39,367 nucleotides of DNA, taken from assembly GCA_004124535.1 (NCBI GenBank), contig SCKQ01000018.1, forward strand, positions 1 through 39,367. Reading direction: 5' to 3'. Positions within the stretch are counted from its first letter, which is position 1. Each line of letters opens with the position of its first letter. The translations under genes and the position numbers were made by a program. Positions 1-9,880 of the stretch are shown here, in pieces. Below the pieces are notes generated by a model. It made no database searches. It saw only the letters and a program-made list of their open reading frames with translations, and was not told the origin of the DNA. Source of the DNA: Fidelibacterota bacterium (GTDB lineage: Bacteria; Marinisomatota; Marinisomatia; Marinisomatales; TCS55).

Positions 1-996
<996 letters not shown>

Positions 997-1036
997 TGTT
1001 TGATATATTTATCGTCTACTTTGACTCTCAAAGTTA

Positions 1037-1065
1037 ATATTGGACCACGCATACCAAATTGTCAA
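1037..1065 (-). promoter_or_regulatory. Candidate rRNA promoter (-35 TTGACA, 17-base spacer)
   Basis: On the minus strand a perfect TTGACA (plus-strand 1060–1065) is followed after 17 bases by CAATAT (1037–1042), a 3-of-6 match to a -10 box. It lies about 40 bases before the 16S 5' end. An AT-rich stretch lies just upstream, as expected for an UP element. The -35 box and the spacing are good, the -10 box is weak, and this phylum's sigma factor preferences are unknown. Confidence 0.4.
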
Positions 1066-1081
1066 AAAACTATAGAAAGAT

Positions 1082-1108
1082 GCTGTACGATTTTATTTAG
1101 AGTACAGC
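1082..1108 (-). terminator. Candidate hairpin between TPR gene and 16S
   Basis: GCTGTAC at 1082–1088 and GTACAGC at 1102–1108 form a perfect 7-bp inverted repeat around a 13-base AT-rich loop. It lies downstream of the TPR gene stop and upstream of the rRNA promoter candidate. No uninterrupted T-run follows on the minus strand, so it may be a weak terminator or an operator-like site rather than a classical intrinsic terminator. Confidence 0.3.
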
Positions 1109-1168
1109 CGCGAAAATTACTTTTTTATATCCTATTCAGTCAACTATATAATTAATAATAATATTATA

Positions 1169-2233
1169 TCAATTTGCTACCAGATTTGGCTCCGCAAAAT
1201 CCATGAATGACTCCAGCGGTGTCTTGGCAATTGTGGTGTTGATATGATTACGAAATAACCGCTGGTTGGCATTGTCCACATCCTGGTAGGTCTTTAAGAT
1301 TGTACCAACATAAATGCTCGCTGCCAGAATCGCTGGTGTATATATCAAATTTTTGTTAGTATTTGACAATGTAACTTTTGTCGGCAGGCCAAAGGATAAT
1401 GGACTATTCGGAAGATCGTTATCATCTAATTTATAACCGACTCCTTGCGGTATCAATTCATTGCGGTTGTCAACGAGGGATAGATTTCCAGATTGCATCA
1501 GACCAGTATTTGATGACGCCAGGGTTGCTACAAGAAAAAAGGATGCCAAGGCGCCGCCTGCATTACCCCACTCTCTTAAGTAAGCTCGTCCTCCACCCGG
1601 CACTAAAGAGGCGGCCAATGTCTGCCATTTATTTTTCATTGGTACTTCAGCAGCATTATCAATGGACTGCATAATTGGGGCAATGAGTTCGCTATAGTGT
1701 CGATGGTTAAATCGTTCATCCGCTGATAAAAATGCTTGGCGAGCAGATATCCAGTCCAAATCTTTGAGGTAGATATAGCCCCTTAAGGTAATCAGATAAG
1801 GATCAGTTGCATTGTCAGTTTCTTCCAGGACACTTTCGTAATCTTCCTGGTAATATTTTATAATAAGTTTGCGGTAATTTGCAGCTTGGGCAACCCGGAA
1901 ATTTTCATCTGCAAGATTGATGACTTGATCATAATAGCGAATGGCTAAGATGGGATTTCCGGACAGATCGTAACTCCTGGCAATATGATAAAGCACTGGC
2001 ACTTCCAGACTGTCTCCTGGAAATTTATATAAATACTGAAAGAGACTGAGCAATGCTCTTTCGTAGTGGCCACCATCAATTAAAAAATCGCAGAATGATA
2101 ATAGTTCGTGCTTTTGGAAAGTAGTATGCTCCTGCCAATCATCTTTGATATCATCAACTGTGCGGAAATTCTGCCCACACACTACACATACAAAAAAAAG
2201 AAATGTTATTATGACCCGAGGTTGTCTTAACAT
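1169..2233 (-). CDS. Exported TPR-like protein with C-terminal membrane segments
   Basis: Protein of 354 residues. The N-terminus is a signal peptide (hydrophobic ITFLFFVCVVCG, likely cut before QNF). Residues about 40–190 are a helical TPR-like region with paired aromatic/alanine helices. From about residue 205 a segment (SLVPGGGRAYLREWGNAGGA) resembles DUF5683-type membrane tails, which have a small Gly-rich turn before a hydrophobic helix, and a second hydrophobic helix lies near residue 305. A GTG start ten codons upstream is possible, but I chose the ATG at 2231–2233 because AGGA sits 10 bases ahead of it and the signal peptide then begins properly. The gene lies 110 bp downstream of msrB on the same strand. 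No enzymatic motif is visible; an envelope role is inferred and the exact function is unknown. Confidence 0.8.
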   Translation of the reverse strand: MLRQPRVIITFLFFVCVVCGQNFRTVDDIKDDWQEHTTFQKHELLSFCDFLIDGGHYERALLSLFQYLYKFPGDSLEVPVLYHIARSYDLSGNPILAIRYYDQVINLADENFRVAQAANYRKLIIKYYQEDYESVLEETDNATDPYLITLRGYIYLKDLDWISARQAFLSADERFNHRHYSELIAPIMQSIDNAAEVPMKNKWQTLAASLVPGGGRAYLREWGNAGGALASFFLVATLASSNTGLMQSGNLSLVDNRNELIPQGVGYKLDDNDLPNSPLSFGLPTKVTLSNTNKNLIYTPAILAASIYVGTILKTYQDVDNANQRLFRNHINTTIAKTPLESFMDFAEPNLVAN

Positions 2234-2243
2234 AAATATTGAT

Positions 2244-2247
2244 TCCT
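2244..2247 (-). promoter_or_regulatory. Ribosome binding site deciding TPR gene start
   Basis: AGGA on the minus strand lies 10 bases before the ATG at 2231–2233. The alternative GTG further upstream has no comparable site, and a GC-rich hairpin (TGCCC/GGGCA) overlaps that upstream start. Confidence 0.55.
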
Positions 2248-2343
2248 GCCCCAAAGCGGGCACAGAAATATAATATACTTAGGGATTAAAATCTATACCG
2301 AGGCGGGAAAGTGCAGTAATTCCAAAATACAGATCCTTTATTT

Positions 2344-2817
2344 CTACTCAGCTTTTTTAAAATCGAGTGATATTGAATTGACGCAATAGCGTAAACCGCT
2401 GGGTCTGGGGCCATCAGGGAATAAATGACCCAAATGGGATTCACAGCGCGCACACAGTATTTCTGTGCGTATCATGCCCAAGGCCTTATCCGTCTTTTCT
2501 AGAACACGATCTTTATCTAGAGCCGCATAAAAGCTGGGCCAGCCCGTACCAGAATCATACTTGGTATTGGAACTAAATAATTCATAATCACAGGCTGCGC
2601 AAATATACGTACCATCATCCTTATGGTTAAAATATTTACCAGTGAATGCCATTTCAGTACCTTTTTCTCGCAGTACGCGGTACTCATCTGGCATCAGGCA
2701 TGTTGCCCATTCTGATTCTGATTTAGTAACTTTCTTTGCCATAGTTTCTTTGTCCTGTTTCTCCTGCCCATACAGGGTAATAATTAAAATAATAATAAGG
2801 GCGGTAAAATACCTCAT
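2344..2817 (-). CDS. msrB: Peptide-methionine (R)-S-oxide reductase, exported MsrB
   Basis: MsrB reduces methionine-R-sulfoxide in damaged proteins. The 157-residue product has the full family signature: structural zinc cysteines C73/C76 (CAAC) and C122/C125 (CARC), the GTGWPSF substrate loop, the LGHLFPDGP segment, and catalytic C145 in LRYCVNS. Unlike cytoplasmic MsrB, it begins with a hydrophobic signal-like segment (residues 2–17, then GQEKQ), so it probably acts in the periplasm. The start is supported by a 4-base ATGA overlap with the upstream DUF4340 gene; an internal Met at residue 26 would give a cytosolic form but has no good ribosome binding site. It is the last gene of the ABC exporter operon. 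I see no obvious resolving cysteine beyond C40, so the reducing partner is uncertain. Confidence 0.95.
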   Translation of the reverse strand: MRYFTALIIILIITLYGQEKQDKETMAKKVTKSESEWATCLMPDEYRVLREKGTEMAFTGKYFNHKDDGTYICAACDYELFSSNTKYDSGTGWPSFYAALDKDRVLEKTDKALGMIRTEILCARCESHLGHLFPDGPRPSGLRYCVNSISLDFKKAE

Positions 2818-3437
2818 TCTGGTTCAGCGTCTTCACCGTTCAACCCGGCATTATTCTCAACTTCTGGCAAAGAATCTTCCTGCTCCGATTCTTCTGCAGG
2901 TTCTGGAGGGGGTGGTGGTGGTTTTTTGCCCCAGAATGTCGGTCTTGTTTGTAGTCTATTTATGACATTTTCATTCGTCATGTATACATTGTTCTCACCA
3001 ATTAATCTCACATAACTTCGTTGCCAGTCTGACTTGGATCGCCCAAATATTGCTTCACCTAACACTTCATCATTAAAACCATAAAAGGTTATTTTTGTAC
3101 CCAGGCTGTCATCTACATTAAACGATTTCCATTTACTTGGATTTTTAGATACGACAGACTCCCGTTTAATAGTTAATATCTTATTTTCTACATCATTGAT
3201 TCTATTTGCTTGGATTAATAATGAATCATTGCCTGTAATCTGCCAGGTAGTATCTTTTCGCTGCAGAGCAATATATAATGAGTCTTTTTGTACATCGAAT
3301 CGATATACTTCTTCCATTACAATAGAAAACACATTATTTGATTGAGTGTGGTGCTTCTTTTGACCTGATTGACTAATAAAATACAAAATGACAACCACAC
3401 CAAAAATTGCAGCGGAAATTTTCATATTCTTAGTCAT
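2814..3437 (-). CDS. DUF4340-domain membrane-anchored protein
   Basis: Protein of 207 residues: one N-terminal transmembrane anchor ([16 protein letters not shown]) and an extracytoplasmic beta-rich domain typical of DUF4340 (tryptophan-centred strands [22 protein letters not shown]). It ends in a six-proline run and a strongly acidic tail. Genes of this family are commonly found directly after GldG-like ABC auxiliary genes, as here. I chose the ATG at 3435–3437 over an in-frame start 57 bases upstream because GAGGA lies 5 bases ahead of it and the overlap with the upstream gene is then only 8 bp. It overlaps msrB by 4 bp. The molecular role is unknown; it is probably an envelope partner of the exporter. 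The proline/acidic tail is likely disordered and exposed. Confidence 0.85.
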   Translation of the reverse strand: MTKNMKISAAIFGVVVILYFISQSGQKKHHTQSNNVFSIVMEEVYRFDVQKDSLYIALQRKDTTWQITGNDSLLIQANRINDVENKILTIKRESVVSKNPSKWKSFNVDDSLGTKITFYGFNDEVLGEAIFGRSKSDWQRSYVRLIGENNVYMTNENVINRLQTRPTFWGKKPPPPPPEPAEESEQEDSLPEVENNAGLNGEDAEPE

Positions 3438-4947
3438 ACAATTCCTCGATGTGTTTTGCGCGTCGTTTATTTCCCCGCAAACGCCAAAATCCAAATCCGA
3501 TAATTAATAATGAGGGCAGTAATCCATTGACCCATTTCCATGTCCTTTTGGCCTCATCCGTAACCTTTTCCTCATCAAGTTTTCGATCAGTTATCTCTCT
3601 GGATCTGAGTGCAATAAGGTCTCTATCTCCCATTAAAAAGTCAATTGCATTCATCATAAAAATATGATTTTCCTGCACGGCACCACCACCATCATCAGAC
3701 AGAAATCGATTATCAGCCACCAAAATTAATTGACTGACAACCCCTGTTTCCTCATCTACGAGTTCAGATCTTGCCGCTATTACTTTACCCGGTTGATTCA
3801 AATTTCGTAATTGGGGATTCTGTTTAGGATCAGGATTCAGATTGTAAAATCCCGACATTAATCCAGATTTTTTCGATGAAGAAAATAGAGGTATGGTGGT
3901 TACGTTTGCAGCTACGGAATCAAATTTAATTTCCGTTGAAAAGAATACATGCACCTGTTCCAAGCCACTTACCAGCGCTTCATCCGTATTGAAGGATCGT
4001 ATGATTGGTAAGAAAGGGTATGCCATAGGCACATTCATACGAATAAAACCCATATCCTGCATAACATTAACCCTACCACAGCTTTTATCTAAAATCAGGT
4101 TTTCAGTTACCGACAAACCATAAGGCTTAAATAGATCAAAAATATTCGATTTGTATACTTCTGCTCTTTGAGTTTGAAGGTCTACGTCTAAAGGATTTTG
4201 GGCAACAAACATATTGCCACCATTCTCCAAGAATTTTTCTAGATTTGCAATACTACCCTCTTCAAGTGAATCTTTTACTCCGGTAACAATAAGCACATTA
4301 ATATTACTAGGTATTTCATTAGAGATATAGACCGGCCTTACTTCATAACGCTGGCGCAATATTTGTGATAACGTATTGGTTTGGACCCCATCCTGTCCAG
4401 TATTGATAATGCCAACAAATTTCTTATTCTTTTCAACTAGTTTTTTGATACGTGTGGTAATTTCATATTCCAAACCAGTAGTGGATAGCACTACAGGTAT
4501 TACTTCACGCTGATCCTCAAAATAAATAGCTACACCCATAAATACTTTTTTTACTACCACCGCATCCTTCTCTATCACTTGTAATTGTACTGGTTGCACC
4601 CCAGATTTCTGAGCTTCCTGCTCTAATTCCTCATCTGTATCAGGTACGAAAAATTCAAAACGTATATTACCTTTAGAAATAGCGGCGTATTCCTCAAGTA
4701 TATCCTGCAAATAACGACGGTTATTACCATATTCACCGGGTAGATTATCTGAGAAATAGACTTTTACATTCAATAGATCATCAATTCGTTCGATTACTTG
4801 TTTTGTGGAGGATGAAAGCGAGTAAATTTTTGTATCGGTGAGATCAACTCGGTGATACCAGTTTCGGGCAATAAGATTGAGGAGCACTAGTGCAAAAATT
4901 AAAATTACTGCAGGTACAGCTACAGATTTACGAATATCGAAATTCAT
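3430..4947 (-). CDS. GldG-like ABC transporter auxiliary subunit
   Basis: Protein of 505 residues with an N-terminal transmembrane helix (VAVPAVILIFALVLLNLIA), a long extracytoplasmic region and a C-terminal helix (LLPSLLIIGFGFWRL) followed by a basic cytosolic tail. This is the layout of the GldG / ABC_transp_aux family. The extracytoplasmic part contains the family's alpha/beta fold (VKVYFSDNLPGEY, NVLIVTGVKDSLEE, LEKFLENGGNMFVAQNP). The ATG at 4945–4947 is preferred over a GTG at 4957–4959 because GGAA is suitably spaced before it and it starts 2 bases after the permease stop. In Bacteroidota, GldG works with GldF and GldA and is linked to gliding and T9SS. Homologues also occur in non-gliding phyla, so gliding should not be assumed. 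Confidence 0.88.
   Translation of the reverse strand: MNFDIRKSVAVPAVILIFALVLLNLIARNWYHRVDLTDTKIYSLSSSTKQVIERIDDLLNVKVYFSDNLPGEYGNNRRYLQDILEEYAAISKGNIRFEFFVPDTDEELEQEAQKSGVQPVQLQVIEKDAVVVKKVFMGVAIYFEDQREVIPVVLSTTGLEYEITTRIKKLVEKNKKFVGIINTGQDGVQTNTLSQILRQRYEVRPVYISNEIPSNINVLIVTGVKDSLEEGSIANLEKFLENGGNMFVAQNPLDVDLQTQRAEVYKSNIFDLFKPYGLSVTENLILDKSCGRVNVMQDMGFIRMNVPMAYPFLPIIRSFNTDEALVSGLEQVHVFFSTEIKFDSVAANVTTIPLFSSSKKSGLMSGFYNLNPDPKQNPQLRNLNQPGKVIAARSELVDEETGVVSQLILVADNRFLSDDGGGAVQENHIFMMNAIDFLMGDRDLIALRSREITDRKLDEEKVTDEAKRTWKWVNGLLPSLLIIGFGFWRLRGNKRRAKHIEELYD
3443..3447 (-). promoter_or_regulatory. Ribosome binding site deciding DUF4340 start
   Basis: GAGGA on the minus strand lies 5 bases before the ATG at 3435–3437, inside the end of the GldG-like gene. 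It favours this start over the longer frame beginning at 3494. Confidence 0.6.
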
Positions 4948-4949
4948 GA

Positions 4950-5663
4950 CTATTTCCACTTCCTTACTTCTAATGATTGTACAGTCATGGCCAAAAAGAA
5001 ACCAATAACCGAAAAGAAATAAACAAGGTTGCGGGAATCAATTACGCCGCGGGAAATATTGGAATAATGGTAATCAACACTCAAGTACTGGATTATTCCT
5101 GCCAAATTGGTTGGAACAAGCGGCAGAAAAAATCCCATCAGAAAAAATATCAATACGATAAATACACCAATAATGAAGGCAACGACCTGGTTATCTGTTA
5201 TGCTGCTAGCAAACGTACCAATAGCTGCATACATAGATCCGACTAAGGCCAGGCCAATATAGCCAGTCAGCAATGCACCATAGTCAATCTTCGATCCGAA
5301 TTTCATTAAGGTAAAAAGGTGGATAATAGTCGCTACTAATCCAAGCAGTATTAGGCTGATAACAGCAAGGTATTTACCAAGAACAAATTCATATGTTTTT
5401 AGTGGTAGAGTTGCAATCGTTTCCATCGTACCAATATTTATTTCCCGCGCAATGAGCCCCATTGATATCGCTGGTACAAATATAAGATAAACCATAGGTA
5501 CAACACTAAACAACGAACGCAGGTCTGATTGATTATAAAGAAAAAATGTACTCGTAAAAAAATATCCGTTAAAGATTGCGAATATTACTAGAAATATATA
5601 GGCCATTGGGCTGTTAAAATAACTTCGGATCTCACGTAAAAATATCGTCCGTGTATTATGCAT
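4950..5663 (-). CDS. ABC-2 type transporter permease, GldF-like
   Basis: Protein of 237 residues with about six transmembrane helices and the short amphipathic N-terminus (FLREIRSYFNSPMAYIFL) typical of GldF/ABC-2 permeases. It pairs with the ATPase encoded just upstream to form an inner-membrane ABC complex; the cargo is unknown. The start is supported by GGAGG 9 bases upstream and by an 8-bp overlap with the ATPase gene, which suggests translational coupling. The downstream GldG-like gene starts immediately after its stop codon. Confidence 0.92.
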   Translation of the reverse strand: MHNTRTIFLREIRSYFNSPMAYIFLVIFAIFNGYFFTSTFFLYNQSDLRSLFSVVPMVYLIFVPAISMGLIAREINIGTMETIATLPLKTYEFVLGKYLAVISLILLGLVATIIHLFTLMKFGSKIDYGALLTGYIGLALVGSMYAAIGTFASSITDNQVVAFIIGVFIVLIFFLMGFFLPLVPTNLAGIIQYLSVDYHYSNISRGVIDSRNLVYFFSVIGFFLAMTVQSLEVRKWK

Positions 5664-6600
5664 TAGCTTGATCCTCCATTGTAAGTTTCCGGAATATATC
5701 TTCCAGGTCAGTTGTCGTTGGTGTCATTTTCAAGATCACCCAACCTGAACTTACAGCATAATTAAACAGGTCTTCCCGTGGATCAACATCTTGTGCATAC
5801 TCAATCTGAAGAATATGGCGACCTGTTTTTTCCTCAAGATTTACAACATCCATATTAGGCACAGCAACTGAAAGGTCTTTCAAGCTAGTTTCATTAGCAT
5901 TCTTAACTTCCAGGTTTAACAGTGTATTGCCCCTAAAATTGCTCATCAATTCTTCATTGGTGCCGTTGGCTACAATTTCGCCCCGGTGTATGATCATAAT
6001 CCGGCCAACGGTTGCCTGGATTTCCTGGAGTATATGACTGGACATTAATACGAGTTTTTCGCGACCCAGGCTTTTAATCAGTTCGCGAATTTCAACGATC
6101 TGGTTTGGGTCCAATCCGGTGACTGGTTCATCAAGAATTAGAATTTTTGGGTCATGGATCATGGATCCCGCCAGTCCAATTCTTTGTTTGTATCCTTTGG
6201 AACAGGAAGAAATATGTTTATGTACAACTCCCTGCAGCCCGCATTTATCTACAACGCGACTTAACGCATCACGAAATTGCTTACCTGTGATCTTGCGAAC
6301 CTTGGCAATAAATTCAAGATATTCAAATACAGTCATTTCTGGATACAACGGGTTCAATTCCGGCAAATAACCGATCTGGGTCTGTATTTCCAGGGCATGG
6401 TCACTTATATTTAGATTATTAACCTCCACCATGCCACTGGTAGGCGCCAGATACCCGGTTATCATTTTCAGGGCAGTGGTTTTACCAGCACCATTTTCCC
6501 CTAAAAATCCGACAATTTCACCATCCTGTATTTCAAAGTTTATGGATTTGACCGCTTCTACATCACCATAGTTTTTGGACAAATTCCTAACTTTTATCAT
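5656..6600 (-). CDS. ABC transporter ATP-binding protein, GldA-like
   Basis: Protein of 314 residues; first gene of the exporter operon. Visible motifs are Walker A GENGAGKT (residues 34–41), the Q-loop in IGYLPELNPLYPEM, a signature loop of the degenerate form CSKGYKQR, Walker B ILILDEPVTGLDP, and the H-loop SSHILQE. A C-terminal domain of about 90 residues after residue 220 is typical of the DrrA/GldA group of ABC-2 exporters. The start codon has GGGAGG 8 bases upstream. It energises the permease encoded next. The substrate cannot be read from sequence; the GldG-like and DUF4340 partners point to an envelope or surface-related export role. Confidence 0.95.
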   Translation of the reverse strand: MIKVRNLSKNYGDVEAVKSINFEIQDGEIVGFLGENGAGKTTALKMITGYLAPTSGMVEVNNLNISDHALEIQTQIGYLPELNPLYPEMTVFEYLEFIAKVRKITGKQFRDALSRVVDKCGLQGVVHKHISSCSKGYKQRIGLAGSMIHDPKILILDEPVTGLDPNQIVEIRELIKSLGREKLVLMSSHILQEIQATVGRIMIIHRGEIVANGTNEELMSNFRGNTLLNLEVKNANETSLKDLSVAVPNMDVVNLEEKTGRHILQIEYAQDVDPREDLFNYAVSSGWVILKMTPTTTDLEDIFRKLTMEDQANA

Positions 6601-6773
6601 GAAATATTCCCTCCCAATCTCTAATGAAAATCAATACGATATTTTGAAAAAAAAGTTCCCAAATCAGGGCAATGAAGATAAAATAAAATATTCTCAAAAA
6701 AAATAATGGTTTAATAAAGTTAAAGCTCAAAACTTTTATTCAGGTCTTAATGAAAAGGTCAAAAGTATTCTTC

Positions 6774-8270
6774 TTACATCCAATTTGGAGCTATGCCGCT
6801 AACCCCAAATATGGGCATGATTATAAAATACAGCAGACATACAATCACAATAATCGCTAATATGTTCAGCCCGAAACCACACTTCGCCATCTCAGGAATT
6901 GTAACTTGACCGCTAGCCAGGATACTGGCATTGGGACCGGTGCCCGAAGGCAGCATAAAGGCGCAGGAAGCTGCGATGGTTGCCGGTATCATTAATAAAT
7001 ATGGATGAAAGTCACCGGCTTGTGATACCCCAGCTAATACGGGGAGAAACACCGCCGTTGTAGCTGTATTAGAATTTATTTCTGTGACGAAAACCATCCC
7101 CGTTACTACCAGTAATAAAACTAGAAATACTGAAACACCACTCAAATCCAGGTTCGAGCCAATCCAGGCGATGAGCTCTGATTCTCTAAAAGCCGCTGCA
7201 ATCGCCAGGCCACCGCCAATCAGCATGGCAATACCCCAGGGAATGGTTTTAGCGTCTTCCCATTCAAGCAACTTGTTATGATTACCATCTTCATTGACTG
7301 ATCCATTAGGCAATAGAAACAACAATAAAGCCGCAATAAAAGCTACAGTTGCATCTTTTACAAATGCTTGAACACCAAGAATATCTGACCAGCCAGGAAT
7401 GGTCAGCTCACCGATCTGCATATCCCGGCGAAAAACAAACCCCAGGGCATAGAAAATGCAGATCACCAGGACCCGTTTTTCAGCAACGGACATTGGGCCC
7501 AGTTCACGGTACTCATTTTCAATGATGTCATCTGAACCATGGAGACCGCCATCCACTTTGAAATACTTGATAATATAAAACCATGCTATGGGTAAAAATA
7601 CGACCACAAATGGTAATCCTATCTTCAACCAGTCAGTAAATACAATATCGGGAGAATCTGGGAATATTTCCTGCATGGTGCTCACAAACAAAAGGTTTGG
7701 CGGTGTCCCCACCAGGGTGCCGGTTCCGCCTATACTTGCAGAATAGGCAATCGAAAGCATAAGTGCACTGCCAAACGCCACGTTCTTTGATCCCAGGACT
7801 TTTTCCCTTTGGATGATAGCCAGACCAATGGGCAACATCATTAATGTGGTTGAATTGTTGGAAGTCCACATTGATAAAAATGCCGTGGAAATCATAAAAC
7901 TCAAAATGATACGCTGCCTGCTCGTGCCGATCAACCGTATGGTCGCCAGGGCAATACGCTTATGCAAATTATTTGTTTCGATCGCTTTGGCTACAAAGAA
8001 AGCTCCCAGAATTAACAGCACAATATGATGCCCATAGCTAGCAGCTATATGGTTGGCATTAAGTACACCAAATATCGGAAATAGTGCGACAGGAATAAAT
8101 GAAGTAGCAAATATTGAGATTGCTTCCGTGACCCAAAATACGGCCATCAGCATCGCAACTGCTGCTGCTCTCATGGCCTGAGGATTCATACCTTCCGGTA
8201 CCGGGAGTAGTAATATTGTTACAAAGACAAATAGCCCTAATACAATACCAATTTTTTGGCGATTGAACAT
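6774..8270 (-). CDS. DASS (SLC13) family sodium/dicarboxylate symporter
   Basis: Protein of 498 residues with about 11–12 hydrophobic helices. Both DASS substrate/sodium motifs are present: TSNNSTT around residues 136–142 and NSNTATT around 399–405. The hairpin loops GGTGTLVGTPPNLL and PSGTGPNASI are also family-typical. Members import succinate, malate, fumarate, citrate or sulfate with sodium; dicarboxylates are most likely here, but substrate choice is not decided by sequence. It follows the ROK kinase by 68 bp on the same strand and may be the last gene of that operon. A 173-bp AT-rich gap separates it from the ABC operon downstream, with no convincing terminator hairpin. Confidence 0.93.
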   Translation of the reverse strand: MFNRQKIGIVLGLFVFVTILLLPVPEGMNPQAMRAAAVAMLMAVFWVTEAISIFATSFIPVALFPIFGVLNANHIAASYGHHIVLLILGAFFVAKAIETNNLHKRIALATIRLIGTSRQRIILSFMISTAFLSMWTSNNSTTLMMLPIGLAIIQREKVLGSKNVAFGSALMLSIAYSASIGGTGTLVGTPPNLLFVSTMQEIFPDSPDIVFTDWLKIGLPFVVVFLPIAWFYIIKYFKVDGGLHGSDDIIENEYRELGPMSVAEKRVLVICIFYALGFVFRRDMQIGELTIPGWSDILGVQAFVKDATVAFIAALLLFLLPNGSVNEDGNHNKLLEWEDAKTIPWGIAMLIGGGLAIAAAFRESELIAWIGSNLDLSGVSVFLVLLLVVTGMVFVTEINSNTATTAVFLPVLAGVSQAGDFHPYLLMIPATIAASCAFMLPSGTGPNASILASGQVTIPEMAKCGFGLNILAIIVIVCLLYFIIMPIFGVSGIAPNWM

Positions 8271-8338
8271 ACTAATTATTTTCCATAGTGATAATCAACT
8301 AGCAGATAACTGGTTGCTTTGCTACCAGATTTATAGAA

Positions 8339-9262
8339 TTAATCAAGCATGGATGCGCCCAGCGCCGGTGCTTCATCCCCTAATTCATTCAAAAGAATAT
8401 CGACACCATCCATCCCATTCCCAATGGCATATTTGACCGCATTCTTTTCTATAATAGGCAGCAAGTCATCCTGCAACTCATGGTAAATGGTCCCTCCAAG
8501 TATAATACGTTCGACACCAGTGATATTGATGACGTTGGCAATACCGATACCTAGCGCTCGCGCTTGATACTCAAGCAATTCAGACAGCACCGGGTCGCCC
8601 TTACGCCAGGCCTTAAAAATATCGGTTGCACGAAAACTGCTAGGATCAATATGGCATACCGCACCAGCAGCCAACTTTTCACCAAGCATTGTTTTAAGAC
8701 CATGGTAACTCACAATTGCTTCTAAACATCCATGGCGACCACATTTACATAAAGGACCATCTATGTCAATGACCACATGACCAACTTCTGCGGCAGTAGA
8801 ATTAAAACCGGTTACCAGTTTGCCTTCGTAAATGTAGCCTCCGCCAAGACCAGTGCCGGGATAAAAAGTAAACAATGATGAAACCCCCTTACCAGCACCT
8901 AATTTATACTCTGCCAAAGTTGCCATATTCACATCATTACCCAACTTTACATCCACACCGGTCCTTTCCTTGAGCATATCCCGGACTGGTAATTCTTTTT
9001 CTTGAAATGCAGTAAGATGTTTCGCATGGCCAAGCTTATTATCTACCGGACTTGGCAGCGCAATGCCCACTGATGCGATTTTTTCATCATCCACTTGCTC
9101 AACAAGCGCAGTATATACATTGCTTATCTGGTCCATGACTACTGAGATATCTGCCCTATTTGATAAGCGGTGTTTTTTCCGGTGAACCACTTTATGGTCG
9201 CTGTCCGTAACAATCCCTAGTACTTTTGTTCCACCTAGATCAAGTCCTATTCTATATGACAT
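8339..9262 (-). CDS. ROK-family sugar kinase
   Basis: Protein of 307 residues with a complete ROK layout: the phosphate loop DLGGTK (residues 8–13), the catalytic aspartate D110 in GNDVN, the nucleotide loop GTGLGGG (137–142), the sugar-binding pair E159/H162 in AAEVGH, and the zinc knuckle CKCGRHGC (C172, C174, C179). Such kinases phosphorylate glucose, N-acetylglucosamine, N-acetylmannosamine, fructose or similar sugars. With a cell-wall degradation cluster 2 kb away, GlcNAc is an attractive substrate, but this is inference. Upstream lie the decayed DUF302 gene and a rhodanese lipoprotein; the DASS transporter follows. Confidence 0.93.
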   Translation of the reverse strand: MSYRIGLDLGGTKVLGIVTDSDHKVVHRKKHRLSNRADISVVMDQISNVYTALVEQVDDEKIASVGIALPSPVDNKLGHAKHLTAFQEKELPVRDMLKERTGVDVKLGNDVNMATLAEYKLGAGKGVSSLFTFYPGTGLGGGYIYEGKLVTGFNSTAAEVGHVVIDIDGPLCKCGRHGCLEAIVSYHGLKTMLGEKLAAGAVCHIDPSSFRATDIFKAWRKGDPVLSELLEYQARALGIGIANVINITGVERIILGGTIYHELQDDLLPIIEKNAVKYAIGNGMDGVDILLNELGDEAPALGASMLD

Positions 9263-9290
9263 AGTTACGTTTTATTTCCTATCTTTCAAT

Positions 9291-9447
9291 TTATACTGCA
9301 TCTACTGCGTTTTGTAATAACGTATTTACTTGCTCAGCTAAATCGCGAAGATTATCACTATCAACTATGATCATCATTTGGCTAGCGTATTTTATTTTCA
9401 GTATTTACAAATGAAATACCTACAGTTCGTTTATAGCCATAACTCAT
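9291..9447 (-). pseudogene. Remnant of a DUF302-family gene (internal deletion)
   Basis: Reading the minus strand from 9447, an ATG with AGGA 10 bases upstream opens a frame of 21 codons (MSYGYKRTVGISF...) that stops at 9382. A second frame from 9377 to 9291 encodes 28 residues (VDSDNLRDLAEQVNTLLQNA and flanks). The first resembles the start of DUF302 proteins (MSY-x-x-x-K-T-V-x-x-S-F) and the second their C-terminal helix (V-x-[ND]-x-x-L-x-x-[LI]-A-x-x-V). The middle, about 80 residues of a usual 125–130, is missing and the two pieces are out of frame. I infer a decayed gene. The family assignment rests on remembered consensus and short matches, so it is tentative. Confidence 0.45.
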
Positions 9448-9481
9448 GAAGTTGTTATCCTAAATTTGTTGAAATTAGCAT

Positions 9482-9877
9482 TCATTGCACAGCATTCCAT
9501 GCTTCCATGCCACCCAACATATTTACCGCATTAAACCCATGCGAAATTAATATGCGTGTACCGGTCTGCGATCTGTTCCCGCTGCGGCATATTACGATAA
9601 TTTCCTTTTCCTTATGTTCATTTAATTCATCAACCCGTTGCTCTAATTCCTGAATTGGGAGCAATACTGCACCGGCTATGTGACTCAAAGGTCCGTCAAA
9701 TTCAGTTGCAGTACGTACATCCAATAAAAGAATATTATTTTTTGCGTTTATTTTTTTCTGGACATCAGCAACCGTTATGTTGGGGAATTCTTTTACCGGT
9801 GTTTGTTCAATTGTTTTTTGATTACACGCTCCTACAATAAGCACTGCAATAACATAAATGACTGGTAGATATTTCAT
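9482..9877 (-). CDS. Rhodanese-domain lipoprotein
   Basis: Protein of 131 residues with a lipoprotein signal peptide (lipobox IVGAC, lipidated C18) and one rhodanese domain over residues about 32–131. The active loop CRSGNRS begins with C97, so the catalytic cysteine is intact, and the LLDVRTATEF strand before it is typical. Single-domain rhodaneses carry sulfane sulfur or act in thiol chemistry; this one would sit on a membrane facing the periplasm. It begins 3 bp after the M20 peptidase stop and is probably co-transcribed with it. A DUF302 remnant lies 34 bp downstream. The natural substrate is unknown. Confidence 0.92.
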   Translation of the reverse strand: MKYLPVIYVIAVLIVGACNQKTIEQTPVKEFPNITVADVQKKINAKNNILLLDVRTATEFDGPLSHIAGAVLLPIQELEQRVDELNEHKEKEIIVICRSGNRSQTGTRILISHGFNAVNMLGGMEAWNAVQ

Positions 9878-9880
9878 TAA

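Noticed and set aside
3430..6600. Gliding motility locus
   Set aside because: GldA/F/G-like genes alone also occur in non-gliding lineages; no GldB–N, SprA or other motility genes are in the window.
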